Assembly: GCA_902803035.1 (NCBI GenBank)
Contig: CADCON010000018.1
Location: 1-6,884 of the forward strand
Reading direction: 5' to 3'
DNA: 6,884 nucleotides
From: an uncultured Ruminococcus sp.
Lineage (GTDB): Bacteria; Bacillota; Clostridia; Oscillospirales; Acutalibacteraceae
In this document: positions 1-5,434 of the stretch, one piece after another
Layout: each line of letters opens with the position of its first letter
Position numbering within the stretch: the first letter of the stretch is position 1
The notes under the pieces: model-generated
Database searches by the model: none
Seen by the model: the letters and a program-made list of their open reading frames with translations, nothing else
What the model was told of the DNA's origin: nothing
Translations under genes and position numbers: made by a program

Positions 1-403
1 CGCCCATTGCCAGCATACCGATGCCGCCGCCGGTCGGGGTGTGGCTGTCGGAGCCGATGAGCGTCTTGCCCGGAATGCCGAAGCGTTCCAGATGCACCTG
101 ATGGCAGATGCCGTTGCCGGGACGGGAGAAGTAAATGCCGTGCTTCTTTGCCACGCTCTGAATGAAGCGGTGGTCGTCGGCATTCTCAAAGCCGGTCTGA
201 AGCGTGTTGTGGTCGATATAGGCGACCGAACGCTCCGTCCTGACTCGCGGAACGCCCATTGCCTCGAATTCCAGATACGCCATGGTGCCGGTCGCGTCCT
301 GCGTGAGAGTCTGGTCAATCCGCAGGCCGATATCGGTGCCCTGCACCATCTCGCCCTCCACGAGGTGCGCCCTGATGATTTTTTCAGCGATAGTATAACC
401 CAT
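1..403 (-). CDS. acn: Aconitate hydratase, N-terminal part (gene continues off the left edge)
   Basis: Reading the minus strand from the ATG at 403-401 gives 134 residues with no stop before the window edge. Aconitase converts citrate to isocitrate through cis-aconitate using a [4Fe-4S] cluster in the cytoplasm. Family hallmarks are the early segment around residues 28-40 (IDQTLTQDATGT), DHNTLQ at about 64-69 and the GSDSHTPTGG signature at 117-126, which carries substrate-binding residues. The start (MGYTIAEKII) and motif spacing resemble the roughly 640-residue monomeric aconitases of Clostridia and Bacteroidetes rather than the larger AcnA/IRP type; this subtype call is from memory. The cluster cysteines lie beyond the window. 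The start is fixed by an AAAGGAG ribosome binding site (minus strand of 414-420), 10 nt upstream. The gene is divergent from sipL and has its own sigma-A promoter. Homoaconitase/isopropylmalate isomerase relatives are less likely given these motifs. Confidence 0.93.
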   Translation of the reverse strand, partial: MGYTIAEKIIRAHLVEGEMVQGTDIGLRIDQTLTQDATGTMAYLEFEAMGVPRVRTERSVAYIDHNTLQTGFENADDHRFIQSVAKKHGIYFSRPGNGICHQVHLERFGIPGKTLIGSDSHTPTGGGIGMLAMG

Positions 404-441
404 TTGCCAAAAACTCCTTTATTGAATAAGTTACATCATGT

Positions 442-470
442 ATTATCTATCATTTGGCGCGATTTGTCAA
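442..470 (-). promoter_or_regulatory. Sigma-A promoter of the aconitase gene
   Basis: On the minus strand there is a perfect -35 TTGACA (465-470), a 17-nt spacer and a -10 GATAAT (442-447, one mismatch to TATAAT). Transcription would start near 435, leaving a leader of about 30 nt containing the AAAGGAG site before the ATG at 403. It is the best-matching promoter in the divergent aconitase/sipL gap. No operator was recognised around it. Confidence 0.82.
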
Positions 471-490
471 TGTTTTATCCGAAAATTCAT

Positions 491-519
491 GCATATCCGG
501 GACGAGATGTGAATATGAA
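491..519 (+). promoter_or_regulatory. Candidate sigma-E-like promoter for sipL-spoIVA
   Basis: GCATATC at 491-497 resembles the sigma-E -35 consensus (KMATATT). After a 14-nt spacer, AATATGAA at 512-519 partly matches the -10 CATACAHT, keeping the ATA core. In known spore formers spoIVA and sipL are made in the mother cell under sigma-E, so a sigma-E site is expected between 404 and 560. The match is only partial and no clear sigma-A alternative on the plus strand was found, so this remains a weak positional assignment. Confidence 0.3.
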
Positions 520-564
520 TGGGACAGAAATCAAAAGAAGTGCCAAAGCGACAGGTACTTCCTC

Positions 565-572
565 AAAAGGAG
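565..572 (+). promoter_or_regulatory. Ribosome binding site that sets the sipL start
   Basis: AAAAGGAG lies 8 nt before the ATG at 581. The reading frame is open far upstream, to 41, over the antisense of the aconitase gene, so frame length alone would give a false N-terminus. In-frame ATGs further upstream (for example 515) lack a comparable site, and SipL-like sequence begins right after 581. Confidence 0.85.
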
Positions 573-580
573 AGAAGCTC

Positions 581-2116
581 ATGGAATGTAAAGCTGCGGG
601 CGAAGCGGTATTCGCCAGTGAGGTTTTATTTGAGGGGAACTGCGAGCAGGCGGTGGATACGGATCTCACGCTGCCCGATTACTGCCCCGACATCGGCAGA
701 CTGCTCAAATGCCGTCTGGAACCGATGATCACATCGCGCGAGGTGAATGCCGATTCGCTGGCCGTCGAAGGCTTCGCCAGGCTGTCGGTCATCTATCTCG
801 ACGACCGCGACAAGAAAATCCGCTGCTGCGACAGGGATCTTCCGTTCAGGGCCAGCCTGCCCTACGATGACGCCGCCGATAATGTCACCCTTCTCGCCGA
901 CGCGCGCGTCGATTACGTCAATTGCCGCGCCGTCAGCCAGCGCAGACTGGATGTGCACGGTGCCTTCACCATTCATATGACCGCCGTATGCCGCAGGGAA
1001 AATCAGCTCGTCAGCGACGTGCAGGGCGACGGTCTGCGCCTTCGCAGGGAGTCCCGCGAAATCAGCGATCTGGTCTGCTGCACGCGAGCGGGATTCGGCA
1101 TCAGCGAAGCGGTGGAGCTGAGCGAAGGCAAAGCCCCGATTTCCTCCATTATCCGCAGCGGCGCGGTGCTCTGCCCCGAAGAAATCCAATGCGCGCCCGG
1201 CAAGGTGACCGTCAGGGGCGAGGCGTTCTTCACCATGGTCTACTGCACCGAGCAGGACGCAGACCCCGAACGCCTGGAAATCACGATTCCCTTCAGCCAG
1301 TTCTTTGACCTTCCGGGAATCGACGAGAGCTGCCAGCCCGACGTGACCCTCCGCTGCGATATGCTGGAGGTATCGCCCCGCACCGATTCCGACGGCGAAT
1401 ACCGCCGCGTCGATGTGGAAATCAGAGGCACCGCCGACATCCGCGTCTACAGCGACACCACAGCCTGCTGGATCAGCGACGCGTATTCGGTCAGCTATGA
1501 GGTCAGCTGCGCCAGAAAACAGATGAGACTGGAGAAATTCCTCGGCAGCGTCTATGACACTTCGGTGCAGAAGCAGACGGTGGACACGGGCGACATCCGC
1601 ATTGAAAGCGTCTGCGACCTGTGGGCCTGCGTGACCGACAGCCGCGCCGCCTTCCGGGACGGGAAGATCACGGTGACCGGCAGCATGGCGGTCGGGATGC
1701 TGCTGCGCGACGTTTCCCGCGGCGTGGTCTATACCGAGAAGAACGTCCGCTTTGAATACGGCCTTTCGCGCGGCGCACAGGAGAATTCCCTCCGCCCGGA
1801 ATGCCGCGTGGCGGTCAGATCGTGCGGATACACCGTCACGGGGGACAACCGGCTGGAGATTCAGGCGGAGCTTTGCCTGCACTGCGCGCTTTTCGAGGAT
1901 ATCTCCGCGCGGGCGGTCAGCGCGGTCGAGCTGGACGAGAGCCGTCCGAAGCCGGAGGAAAACCGCCCCGCCGCGGTACTCTGCTTCGCCGAAGCGGGGG
2001 AAGAGCTGTGGGACATCGCCCGCGAATACAATTCCTCCGTGGAATCCATCAGGCTGGACAACGGTCTGGACTCCGACGTCGTGGACGAAAGCAGACTTCT
2101 CATTGTCACCGCGTAA
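581..2116 (+). CDS. sipL: SipL-like SpoIVA-interacting spore coat morphogenesis protein (SPOCS/DUF3794 repeats plus LysM)
   Basis: The product is 511 residues, close in length to clostridial SipL. SipL is the mother-cell protein that binds SpoIVA and tethers the coat to the forespore surface; it plays the role SpoVID has in Bacillus. The sequence has repeated beta-rich SPOCS/DUF3794-type segments. The first starts with the hallmark stretch LTLPDYCPDIGRLLKCR (29-45), and others lie roughly at 185-250 and 340-395. A LysM domain closes the protein (about 468-510, with the core EELWDIAREYNSSVESI at 474-490). In C. difficile the LysM region is what contacts SpoIVA. There is no signal peptide or membrane segment, which fits a mother-cell cytosolic protein. 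It is co-directional with spoIVA 24 nt downstream, implying co-translation from one transcript. It is oddly cysteine-rich, with 24 Cys. Repeat boundaries are approximate; the family assignment is firm because of the architecture and the neighbour. Confidence 0.9.
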   Translation: MECKAAGEAVFASEVLFEGNCEQAVDTDLTLPDYCPDIGRLLKCRLEPMITSREVNADSLAVEGFARLSVIYLDDRDKKIRCCDRDLPFRASLPYDDAADNVTLLADARVDYVNCRAVSQRRLDVHGAFTIHMTAVCRRENQLVSDVQGDGLRLRRESREISDLVCCTRAGFGISEAVELSEGKAPISSIIRSGAVLCPEEIQCAPGKVTVRGEAFFTMVYCTEQDADPERLEITIPFSQFFDLPGIDESCQPDVTLRCDMLEVSPRTDSDGEYRRVDVEIRGTADIRVYSDTTACWISDAYSVSYEVSCARKQMRLEKFLGSVYDTSVQKQTVDTGDIRIESVCDLWACVTDSRAAFRDGKITVTGSMAVGMLLRDVSRGVVYTEKNVRFEYGLSRGAQENSLRPECRVAVRSCGYTVTGDNRLEIQAELCLHCALFEDISARAVSAVELDESRPKPEENRPAAVLCFAEAGEELWDIAREYNSSVESIRLDNGLDSDVVDESRLLIVTA

Positions 2117-2127
2117 AGATAAATGCC

Positions 2128-2135
2128 GGAAGGAG
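2128..2135 (+). promoter_or_regulatory. Ribosome binding site that sets the spoIVA start
   Basis: GGAAGGAG ends 5 nt before the ATG at 2141. It lies downstream of the other in-frame ATG at 2123, which therefore cannot use it, and 14 nt from the ATG at 2150, which is too far. Start 2141 gives 495 residues, close to the 492 of Bacillus subtilis SpoIVA. Confidence 0.85.
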
Positions 2136-2140
2136 AGCGC

Positions 2141-3628
2141 ATGAAAAACATGGGAAACAACCAAATCTACAAAGACATCGCCGAGCGTACCGGCGGCGAT
2201 ATTTATATAGGCGTCATCGGGCCTGTGAGGACGGGCAAATCCACCTTCATCAAGCAATTCATGGAAACGCTGGTCATTCCCAACATGAGCAGCAAGTACA
2301 AGGTGGAGCGCGCGACCGACGAAATGCCGCAGTCGGCTGCCGGGCGCACCATCATGACCACCGAGCCGAAATTCATCCCGGAGGAAGCCATCGAGATCAG
2401 TCTTGACGACACGGCTTCCTTCCGGGTGAGAATGATCGACTGCGTGGGCTACATCGTTCCGTCGTCGCTGGGGTACATCGAGAACAACGCGCCCAGAATG
2501 GTCAAGACGCCGTGGTTCGATGAGGAAATCCCCTTCAATCTCGCTGCCGAAATCGGCACCCGCAAGGTCATCACCGAGCATTCCACCATCGGACTGGTGG
2601 TCACCACCGACGGCAGCATCAGCGATATTCCCCGCGAGGAATACGAAGAGGCAGAGGAACGCGTCATCAATGAGCTGAAGGAAATCCGGAAGCCCTTCGC
2701 CGTTCTTCTCAACTGCGCCGACCCGTCCAAGCCGGAATGCGGAGAGCTGGCGGCGCGTCTCACCGACAAATACGGCGTGCCGGTCATGGCGGTCAATTGT
2801 CAGGAAATCAGCGAAAGCGAGATTCAGTCGGTGCTTTCCGAGGTGCTGTATGAATTCCCGCTGCGCTCGGTCGCCATCGATATGCCGCAGTGGATCAACA
2901 CCCTCGGCCGCGACCACTGGCTGCGCGCCGACATCATGGGAACGCTCCGCGCCGCCGCCAAGGGCATTCGCCGCATACGGGAAATCAACGGGCTGGTCAA
3001 TGCCCTCGCCGCCGATCAGTACGTCGCTTCCGCCTCCACCCGGAATATCGACCTCGGCACGGGAAAGGTCAGGGTCAGCGCGGAGCTTCAGCCGGATCTT
3101 TTCTACAAGATCATCGGCGAGCAGACGGGACTTCAGATCAGGAATCAGTCCGACCTCATGCATTCCATCACGGAGCTGGCGGCCGTCAAGACAAAATTCG
3201 ACAGGCTGAGCGACGCTCTCGATGAGGTGGAACGCACCGGCTACGGCATTGTCATGCCCTCCATGGACGAACTCACACTGGAGGAGCCGGAGCTGATGCG
3301 GCAGGGCGGAAGGTACGGCGTGCGGCTGACCGCTTCCGCGCCGTCGCTGCACATCATCAAGACCTGTATCACCACCGAGGTCGCCCCGATCGTCGGATCG
3401 GAAAAGCAGTCGGAGGATCTGGTCAGGTATCTTCTGCGCGGCTTCGAGGAGGAGCCGTCCTCCATCTGGCAATCCAATATCTTCGGCAAATCGCTTCACG
3501 AGCTGGTCAATGAGGGACTTCACAACAAGCTCAGCAAAATGCCGGTCGACGCGCGCGACAAAATGCGCGAAACCATCGAACGCATCATCAATGAGGGATG
3601 CAGCGGTCTGATCTGCATCATTCTCTGA
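2141..3628 (+). CDS. spoIVA: Stage IV sporulation protein A, coat basement-layer ATPase
   Basis: The 495-residue product begins with the conserved KDIAERTGGDIYIGVIGPVR (11-30). SpoIVA hydrolyses ATP and polymerises irreversibly on the outer forespore membrane, forming the platform on which the coat assembles and also affecting cortex formation. Visible motifs are the Walker A GPVRTGKS (27-34, catalytic K33), the switch-like stretch GRTIMTTEPKFIP (68-80), a Walker B-type RVRMIDCVGY (D100) and an NCAD motif at 191-194 in the position of the G4 motif of P-loop GTPases. The extreme C-terminus EGCSGLICIIL (485-495) keeps the conserved ending that in Bacillus is needed for SpoVM-dependent localisation. 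Nothing is truncated. It follows sipL by 24 nt and ends just before a strong terminator, so the two interacting proteins form a closed operon. Mother-cell sigma-E control is expected from the family. Confidence 0.97.
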   Translation: MKNMGNNQIYKDIAERTGGDIYIGVIGPVRTGKSTFIKQFMETLVIPNMSSKYKVERATDEMPQSAAGRTIMTTEPKFIPEEAIEISLDDTASFRVRMIDCVGYIVPSSLGYIENNAPRMVKTPWFDEEIPFNLAAEIGTRKVITEHSTIGLVVTTDGSISDIPREEYEEAEERVINELKEIRKPFAVLLNCADPSKPECGELAARLTDKYGVPVMAVNCQEISESEIQSVLSEVLYEFPLRSVAIDMPQWINTLGRDHWLRADIMGTLRAAAKGIRRIREINGLVNALAADQYVASASTRNIDLGTGKVRVSAELQPDLFYKIIGEQTGLQIRNQSDLMHSITELAAVKTKFDRLSDALDEVERTGYGIVMPSMDELTLEEPELMRQGGRYGVRLTASAPSLHIIKTCITTEVAPIVGSEKQSEDLVRYLLRGFEEEPSSIWQSNIFGKSLHELVNEGLHNKLSKMPVDARDKMRETIERIINEGCSGLICIIL

Positions 3629-3632
3629 CGCC

Positions 3633-3673
3633 ACCGGGGAAAGGCTGCCCACGCGGCCGCTCCCCGGTTTTTT
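3633..3673 (+). terminator. Intrinsic terminator of the sipL-spoIVA operon
   Basis: The arms ACCGGGGA (3633-3640) and TCCCCGGT (3661-3668) form a perfect 8-bp GC-rich stem. The last paired T begins a run of six T (3668-3673). The 20-nt loop contains GGC and GCC that could extend pairing internally. The stem begins 4 nt after the spoIVA stop codon, which fits termination of the operon. Confidence 0.92.
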
Positions 3674-4063
3674 GCCATGAAATCGCGGGCATTGTCCCGG
3701 TGAACAACTGCCGCCGACATTTTCCCTCACCCGGAGTCAGGTGCTTCATTTTGTTTTTACGTATCAGAAAATCCCGTCTAAAAGCACAGTTACGCGCAAG
3801 AAGCGGTCATTACGGACAATTTTTGACGCTTTACGAGTAAAAAATCTCAGATGCTGAAATATCATAACGTCTTCCAAAAATCAGTCGCCGGTGGGAGGAA
3901 TGAAAAATACTGTCGGAAAGCAACAGTTTCTCCCCGCGTTTTTTGCCCGGACGGGTTCTTTCCCTCCGATCCGACAGAAAACAGCGGTTTCGCGGCGGCA
4001 TGATCCGTCGGTTGTCCAGTCACACAATTTGCGGTTTCCCGCCGCCCGGAAACAAGAAAAAAG
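3674..4063. other. Long intergenic region without a convincing gene
   Basis: About 390 bp between the spoIVA terminator and the promoter of the Spo0A-like gene. Short open frames on both strands show no recognisable protein, and none has a properly spaced ribosome binding site. What can be seen is an inverted repeat at 3910-3977 and GC-rich patches. The stretch GCGGTTTC recurs (around 3985 and 4031), followed by CGGCGG and CCGCC respectively, which could pair with each other as RNA. No tRNA, rRNA or known riboswitch motif was recognised. Confidence 0.6.
3910..3977. repeat. Inverted repeat CTGTCGGA / TCCGACAG, near-0A-box halves
   Basis: CTGTCGGA at 3910-3917 is exactly repeated in inverse orientation as TCCGACAG at 3970-3977, with centres 60 bp apart. 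Each arm contains TGTCGGA, one mismatch from the Spo0A recognition heptamer TGTCGAA. The pair lies upstream of the gene for a Spo0A-family DNA-binding protein, so an autoregulatory operator is possible. As RNA it could instead be the stem of a 52-nt loop. The repeat itself is plain in the sequence; its function is inference. Confidence 0.5.
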
Positions 4064-4092
4064 TTGAAAAAACGTCTTTTTCGTGATAGCAT
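4064..4092 (+). promoter_or_regulatory. Candidate sigma-A promoter of the Spo0A-like gene
   Basis: TTGAAA (4064-4069), a 17-nt spacer and TAGCAT (4087-4092) give a moderate sigma-A match, with 5/6 and 4/6 bases. Transcription would start near 4099, giving a leader of about 78 nt. An inverted pair CGTGA (4082-4086) / TCACG (4096-4100) brackets the -10 element and could be an operator. No good sigma-H site was seen. Confidence 0.42.
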
Positions 4093-4105
4093 TATTCACG
4101 GAACT

Positions 4106-4117
4106 TATGCCGGCATA
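4106..4117. promoter_or_regulatory. 12-bp perfect palindrome in the leader of the Spo0A-like gene
   Basis: TATGCCGGCATA is a perfect palindrome just downstream of the inferred transcription start. Its core ATGCCG recurs at 4128-4133, 21 bp or two helical turns away. That copy overlaps a small hairpin, GCCG-ATAA-CGGC (4130-4141). The spacing fits a dimeric repressor site or a leader RNA structure ahead of the ribosome binding site at 4164. No known regulator was recognised. Confidence 0.35.
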
Positions 4118-4176
4118 CAGTGAACAAATGCCGATAACGGCGCAGTTTTCGGCAAAATACAATGGGAGATGTGTTT

Positions 4177-4980
4177 ATGTACACCAATCTGAACATCGTA
4201 ATGACACAAAAGAACAAGGATTGGCTCCTCAGCCGAATGCATTATTCCACCCCGGCAGAATGTGAGATGCTTCGCGGTATGATGGGACGCATCATTTGTG
4301 TGCCGGACACCGAAGCCGCGTTCACACAGGCGATGGAAGAATACAGCCCCGCCATTCTGGTAATGGATCTCTTCGTGGGAAAAACCGATATTGTGACGTA
4401 TGTGAAGTCCGCTTTCGTCAGGCCCGGACGCTCCCGCCCCGTATTGGTCGCCATGTGCGAATTTATTTCCTACCGGCTGGAACGTGAGCTGTACCGCTCC
4501 GGCATTGCCGCCGTGATTTCGGACGCCACTCCGCCTGGCACCATCTGCTCGGTTCTTTGTCGGAATCCGGAAGCCGCCCTGCCCTCCTCCCCTGCCGAAT
4601 CCGGAAAACAGGCTCCCCTGCCGCGCACGGAGCTGGAGCTTGTGATCACGGATATTCTCCACAAAACAGGCGTGCCGGCGCACATCAAGGGCTATCAGTA
4701 CCTCCGCACAGCCATTATTCTGACCGTCGGCGATCCGGACATCATCAATTACGTGACCAAACGTCTTTATCCGGATGTGGCGGAAATCTTCCTCACGACG
4801 CCTTCCAGAGTCGAAAGGGCCATGCGCCACGCCATAGAGCTTGCGTGGGACCGCGGCGACGTTGACTTTCTCGGCTCCTACTACGGATCCACCATTCATC
4901 ATTCGAGGGGAAAGCCCACCAACAGCGAATTCATCGCTATCATCGCCGACAAGGTGCGGATTTCCCTGCACACCATATAA
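4177..4980 (+). CDS. Spo0A-family regulator with a degenerate receiver domain
   Basis: The start is the ATG at 4177, because GGGAG (4164-4168) sits 8 nt upstream; the in-frame ATG at 4162 overlaps that site. The product is 267 residues, the same length as B. subtilis Spo0A. The C-terminal half (about 151-262) is clearly the Spo0A DNA-binding domain: GVPAHIKGYQYLR (165-177), RLYPDVAE (196-203), the recognition-helix region SRVERAMRHAIELAW (210-224) and GKPTNSEFIA (245-254). Residues 1-128 keep receiver-like length and one aspartate, D64 in AILVMD, aligned with the phosphorylated Asp. The paired acidic residues are replaced by T10/Q11, the switch Thr by M93 and the conserved Lys by D116. A Pro/Ser-rich linker (about 130-150) joins the halves. 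Canonical spo0A normally sits by spoIVB; here the neighbours are spoIVA and a small membrane peptide, so this is probably a paralogue. It should bind 0A-box-like DNA, but control by phosphorelay is doubtful. Confidence 0.88.
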   Translation: MYTNLNIVMTQKNKDWLLSRMHYSTPAECEMLRGMMGRIICVPDTEAAFTQAMEEYSPAILVMDLFVGKTDIVTYVKSAFVRPGRSRPVLVAMCEFISYRLERELYRSGIAAVISDATPPGTICSVLCRNPEAALPSSPAESGKQAPLPRTELELVITDILHKTGVPAHIKGYQYLRTAIILTVGDPDIINYVTKRLYPDVAEIFLTTPSRVERAMRHAIELAWDRGDVDFLGSYYGSTIHHSRGKPTNSEFIAIIADKVRISLHTI

Positions 4981-4993
4981 AACTTCATACATC

Positions 4994-5055
4994 ACACAAA
5001 AAACAAAGCCGGACCGGGACAATCTGACCAAACGCAGTCGCCCCGATCCGGCTTT
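4994..5055 (-). terminator. Terminator hairpin shared by the convergent Spo0A-like gene and the small peptide gene
   Basis: AAAGCCGGA (5005-5013) pairs perfectly with TCCGGCTTT (5047-5055). The stem continues inward past one mismatch (C5014 against A5046) with CGGG/CCCG, and then possibly GAC/GTC around the loop. On the minus strand the stem is followed by a run read as TTTGTTTTTTG (revcomp of 4997-5007), a good U-tract that ends the small gene at 5071. On the plus strand only CTTT and then mixed bases follow, so termination of the Spo0A-like transcript would be weaker. Confidence 0.78.
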
Positions 5056-5070
5056 CAATTGGAGGAAAAA

Positions 5071-5196
5071 CTAATGTCTGTATAAACGCTTGCTGCCGGC
5101 AAGTCCGCACGCGGCAAGAACGATGCCGGTGATGGAGATCACCGTGCCCACAATGCTGAGCGACAACGCGAATGCCGCCATCACATTTCTTCTCAT
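5071..5196 (-). CDS. Small hydrophobic peptide, 41 residues, single membrane span or lipobox
   Basis: Translation starts at the ATG at 5196-5194 and stops at TAG (5073-5071). AAAGGTGGTG (minus strand of 5205-5214) lies 8 nt upstream as ribosome binding site; the in-frame ATG at 5217 has none. The peptide has a basic N-terminus (MRRN), a continuous hydrophobic stretch at about residues 7-33 (LSLSIVGTVISITGIVLAAC at 11-30) and a basic tail GSKRLYRH (34-41). It should be inserted in the membrane. LAAC at 27-30 matches a lipobox, so an alternative is a lipoprotein signal peptide releasing a 12-residue lipopeptide. I do not recognise the family. An extended -10 promoter precedes it and a terminator follows it, so it is a complete transcription unit, convergent with the Spo0A-like gene and divergent from adhE. 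Confidence 0.68.
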   Translation of the reverse strand: MRRNVMAAFALSLSIVGTVISITGIVLAACGLAGSKRLYRH

Positions 5197-5226
5197 AATT
5201 CTCACACCACCTTTCATTGCACTTAT

Positions 5227-5235
5227 AGTATAACA
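5227..5235 (-). promoter_or_regulatory. Extended -10 promoter of the small peptide gene
   Basis: The minus strand reads TGTTATACT, an extended -10 (TGnTATAAT with one mismatch), in a strongly AT-rich tract. Transcription would start near 5220, about 24 nt before the ATG at 5196, leaving room for the ribosome binding site. No good -35 stands at 17 nt, which extended -10 promoters tolerate. The CAAATTTG palindrome at 5238-5245 sits immediately upstream and could be a regulator site. Confidence 0.55.
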
Positions 5236-5237
5236 CC

Positions 5238-5295
5238 CAAATTTGTATAAAGTGTGTCCATAATAAATATTTTAATAAAATTATACACAAATTTG
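5238..5295. repeat. Paired CAAATTTG palindromes in the divergent promoter region
   Basis: The palindrome CAAATTTG occurs at 5238-5245 and 5288-5295, exactly 50 bp centre to centre. Each copy is extended inward, as CAAATTTGTATAA (5238-5250) and TTATACACAAATTTG (5281-5295), so the whole is an imperfect inverted repeat around an AT-only core near 5260-5283. One copy abuts the promoter of the small peptide and the other lies about 22 bp upstream of the adhE -35. The layout suggests a shared operator, but chance in AT-rich DNA is possible. Confidence 0.5.
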
Positions 5296-5317
5296 AGTTT
5301 TGTTTTCAAAAAAAAGA

Positions 5318-5346
5318 TTGAATTTCCGGCGGCATTTGTTTATAAT
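5318..5346 (+). promoter_or_regulatory. Sigma-A promoter of adhE
   Basis: TTGAAT (5318-5323), a 17-nt spacer and a perfect TATAAT (5341-5346), with a run of A (5308-5315) just upstream acting like an UP element. Transcription should begin around 5353 and leave a leader of about 80 nt. No convincing Rex site (TTGTTA-N6-TAACAA) overlaps it. Confidence 0.85.
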
Positions 5347-5352
5347 AATACT

Positions 5353-5434
5353 GAAGAAGTGATGCTTTCTTCCGCCGCCTGAAAAAGGGGGCGCGAAAGC
5401 GTTACATAATAACCAAAGATTGGAGTTATTCACT
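5353..5434 (+). promoter_or_regulatory. Structured 5' leader of adhE
   Basis: The leader can form GAAGAA (5353-5358) with TTCTTC (5367-5372), and CGCC (5376-5379) with GGCG (5390-5393), followed by the incomplete palindrome GTTA-N5-TAAC (5401-5413). The ribosome binding site is GGAG at 5422-5425, 9 nt before the ATG. No T-run follows the hairpins, so this does not look like an attenuator; effects on RNA stability are possible but unproven. Confidence 0.35.

Noticed and set aside
41..580. Upstream extension of the sipL frame, starting at 41.
   Set aside because: It overlaps the aconitase gene in antisense, lacks a ribosome binding site, and adds 180 residues with no SipL similarity. The ATG at 581 has a strong site.
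3197..3203. Perfect 0A box in reverse orientation (TTCGACA) inside spoIVA.
   Set aside because: It lies in the middle of a well-conserved coding region with no promoter near; a 7-mer match in about 7 kb is easily due to chance.
626..3730. A 1034-codon open frame on the minus strand opposite sipL and spoIVA.
   Set aside because: The plus strand encodes two recognisable proteins with ribosome binding sites. The antisense frame stays open because of GC-biased codon use and resembles no known protein.
3900..4067. A 55-residue plus-strand frame starting after GGGAGGA.
   Set aside because: The purine-rich site is only 1 nt from the ATG, too close for initiation. The peptide has no recognisable features, and its end overlaps the candidate promoter.
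3862..4162. Minus-strand frames of 76 and 93 codons in the intergenic region.
   Set aside because: They overlap each other, have no ribosome binding site and no protein-like motifs.
5401..5413. GTTA-CATAA-TAAC as a Rex redox-repressor site before adhE.
   Set aside because: The spacer is 5 rather than 6 and the outer TT/AA bases of the Rex consensus are missing; it also lies about 50 bp downstream of the transcription start.
5221..5434. 0A boxes upstream of adhE, as in the solventogenic clostridial operon.
   Set aside because: No TGTCGAA or one-mismatch variant was found between the small gene and the adhE start.
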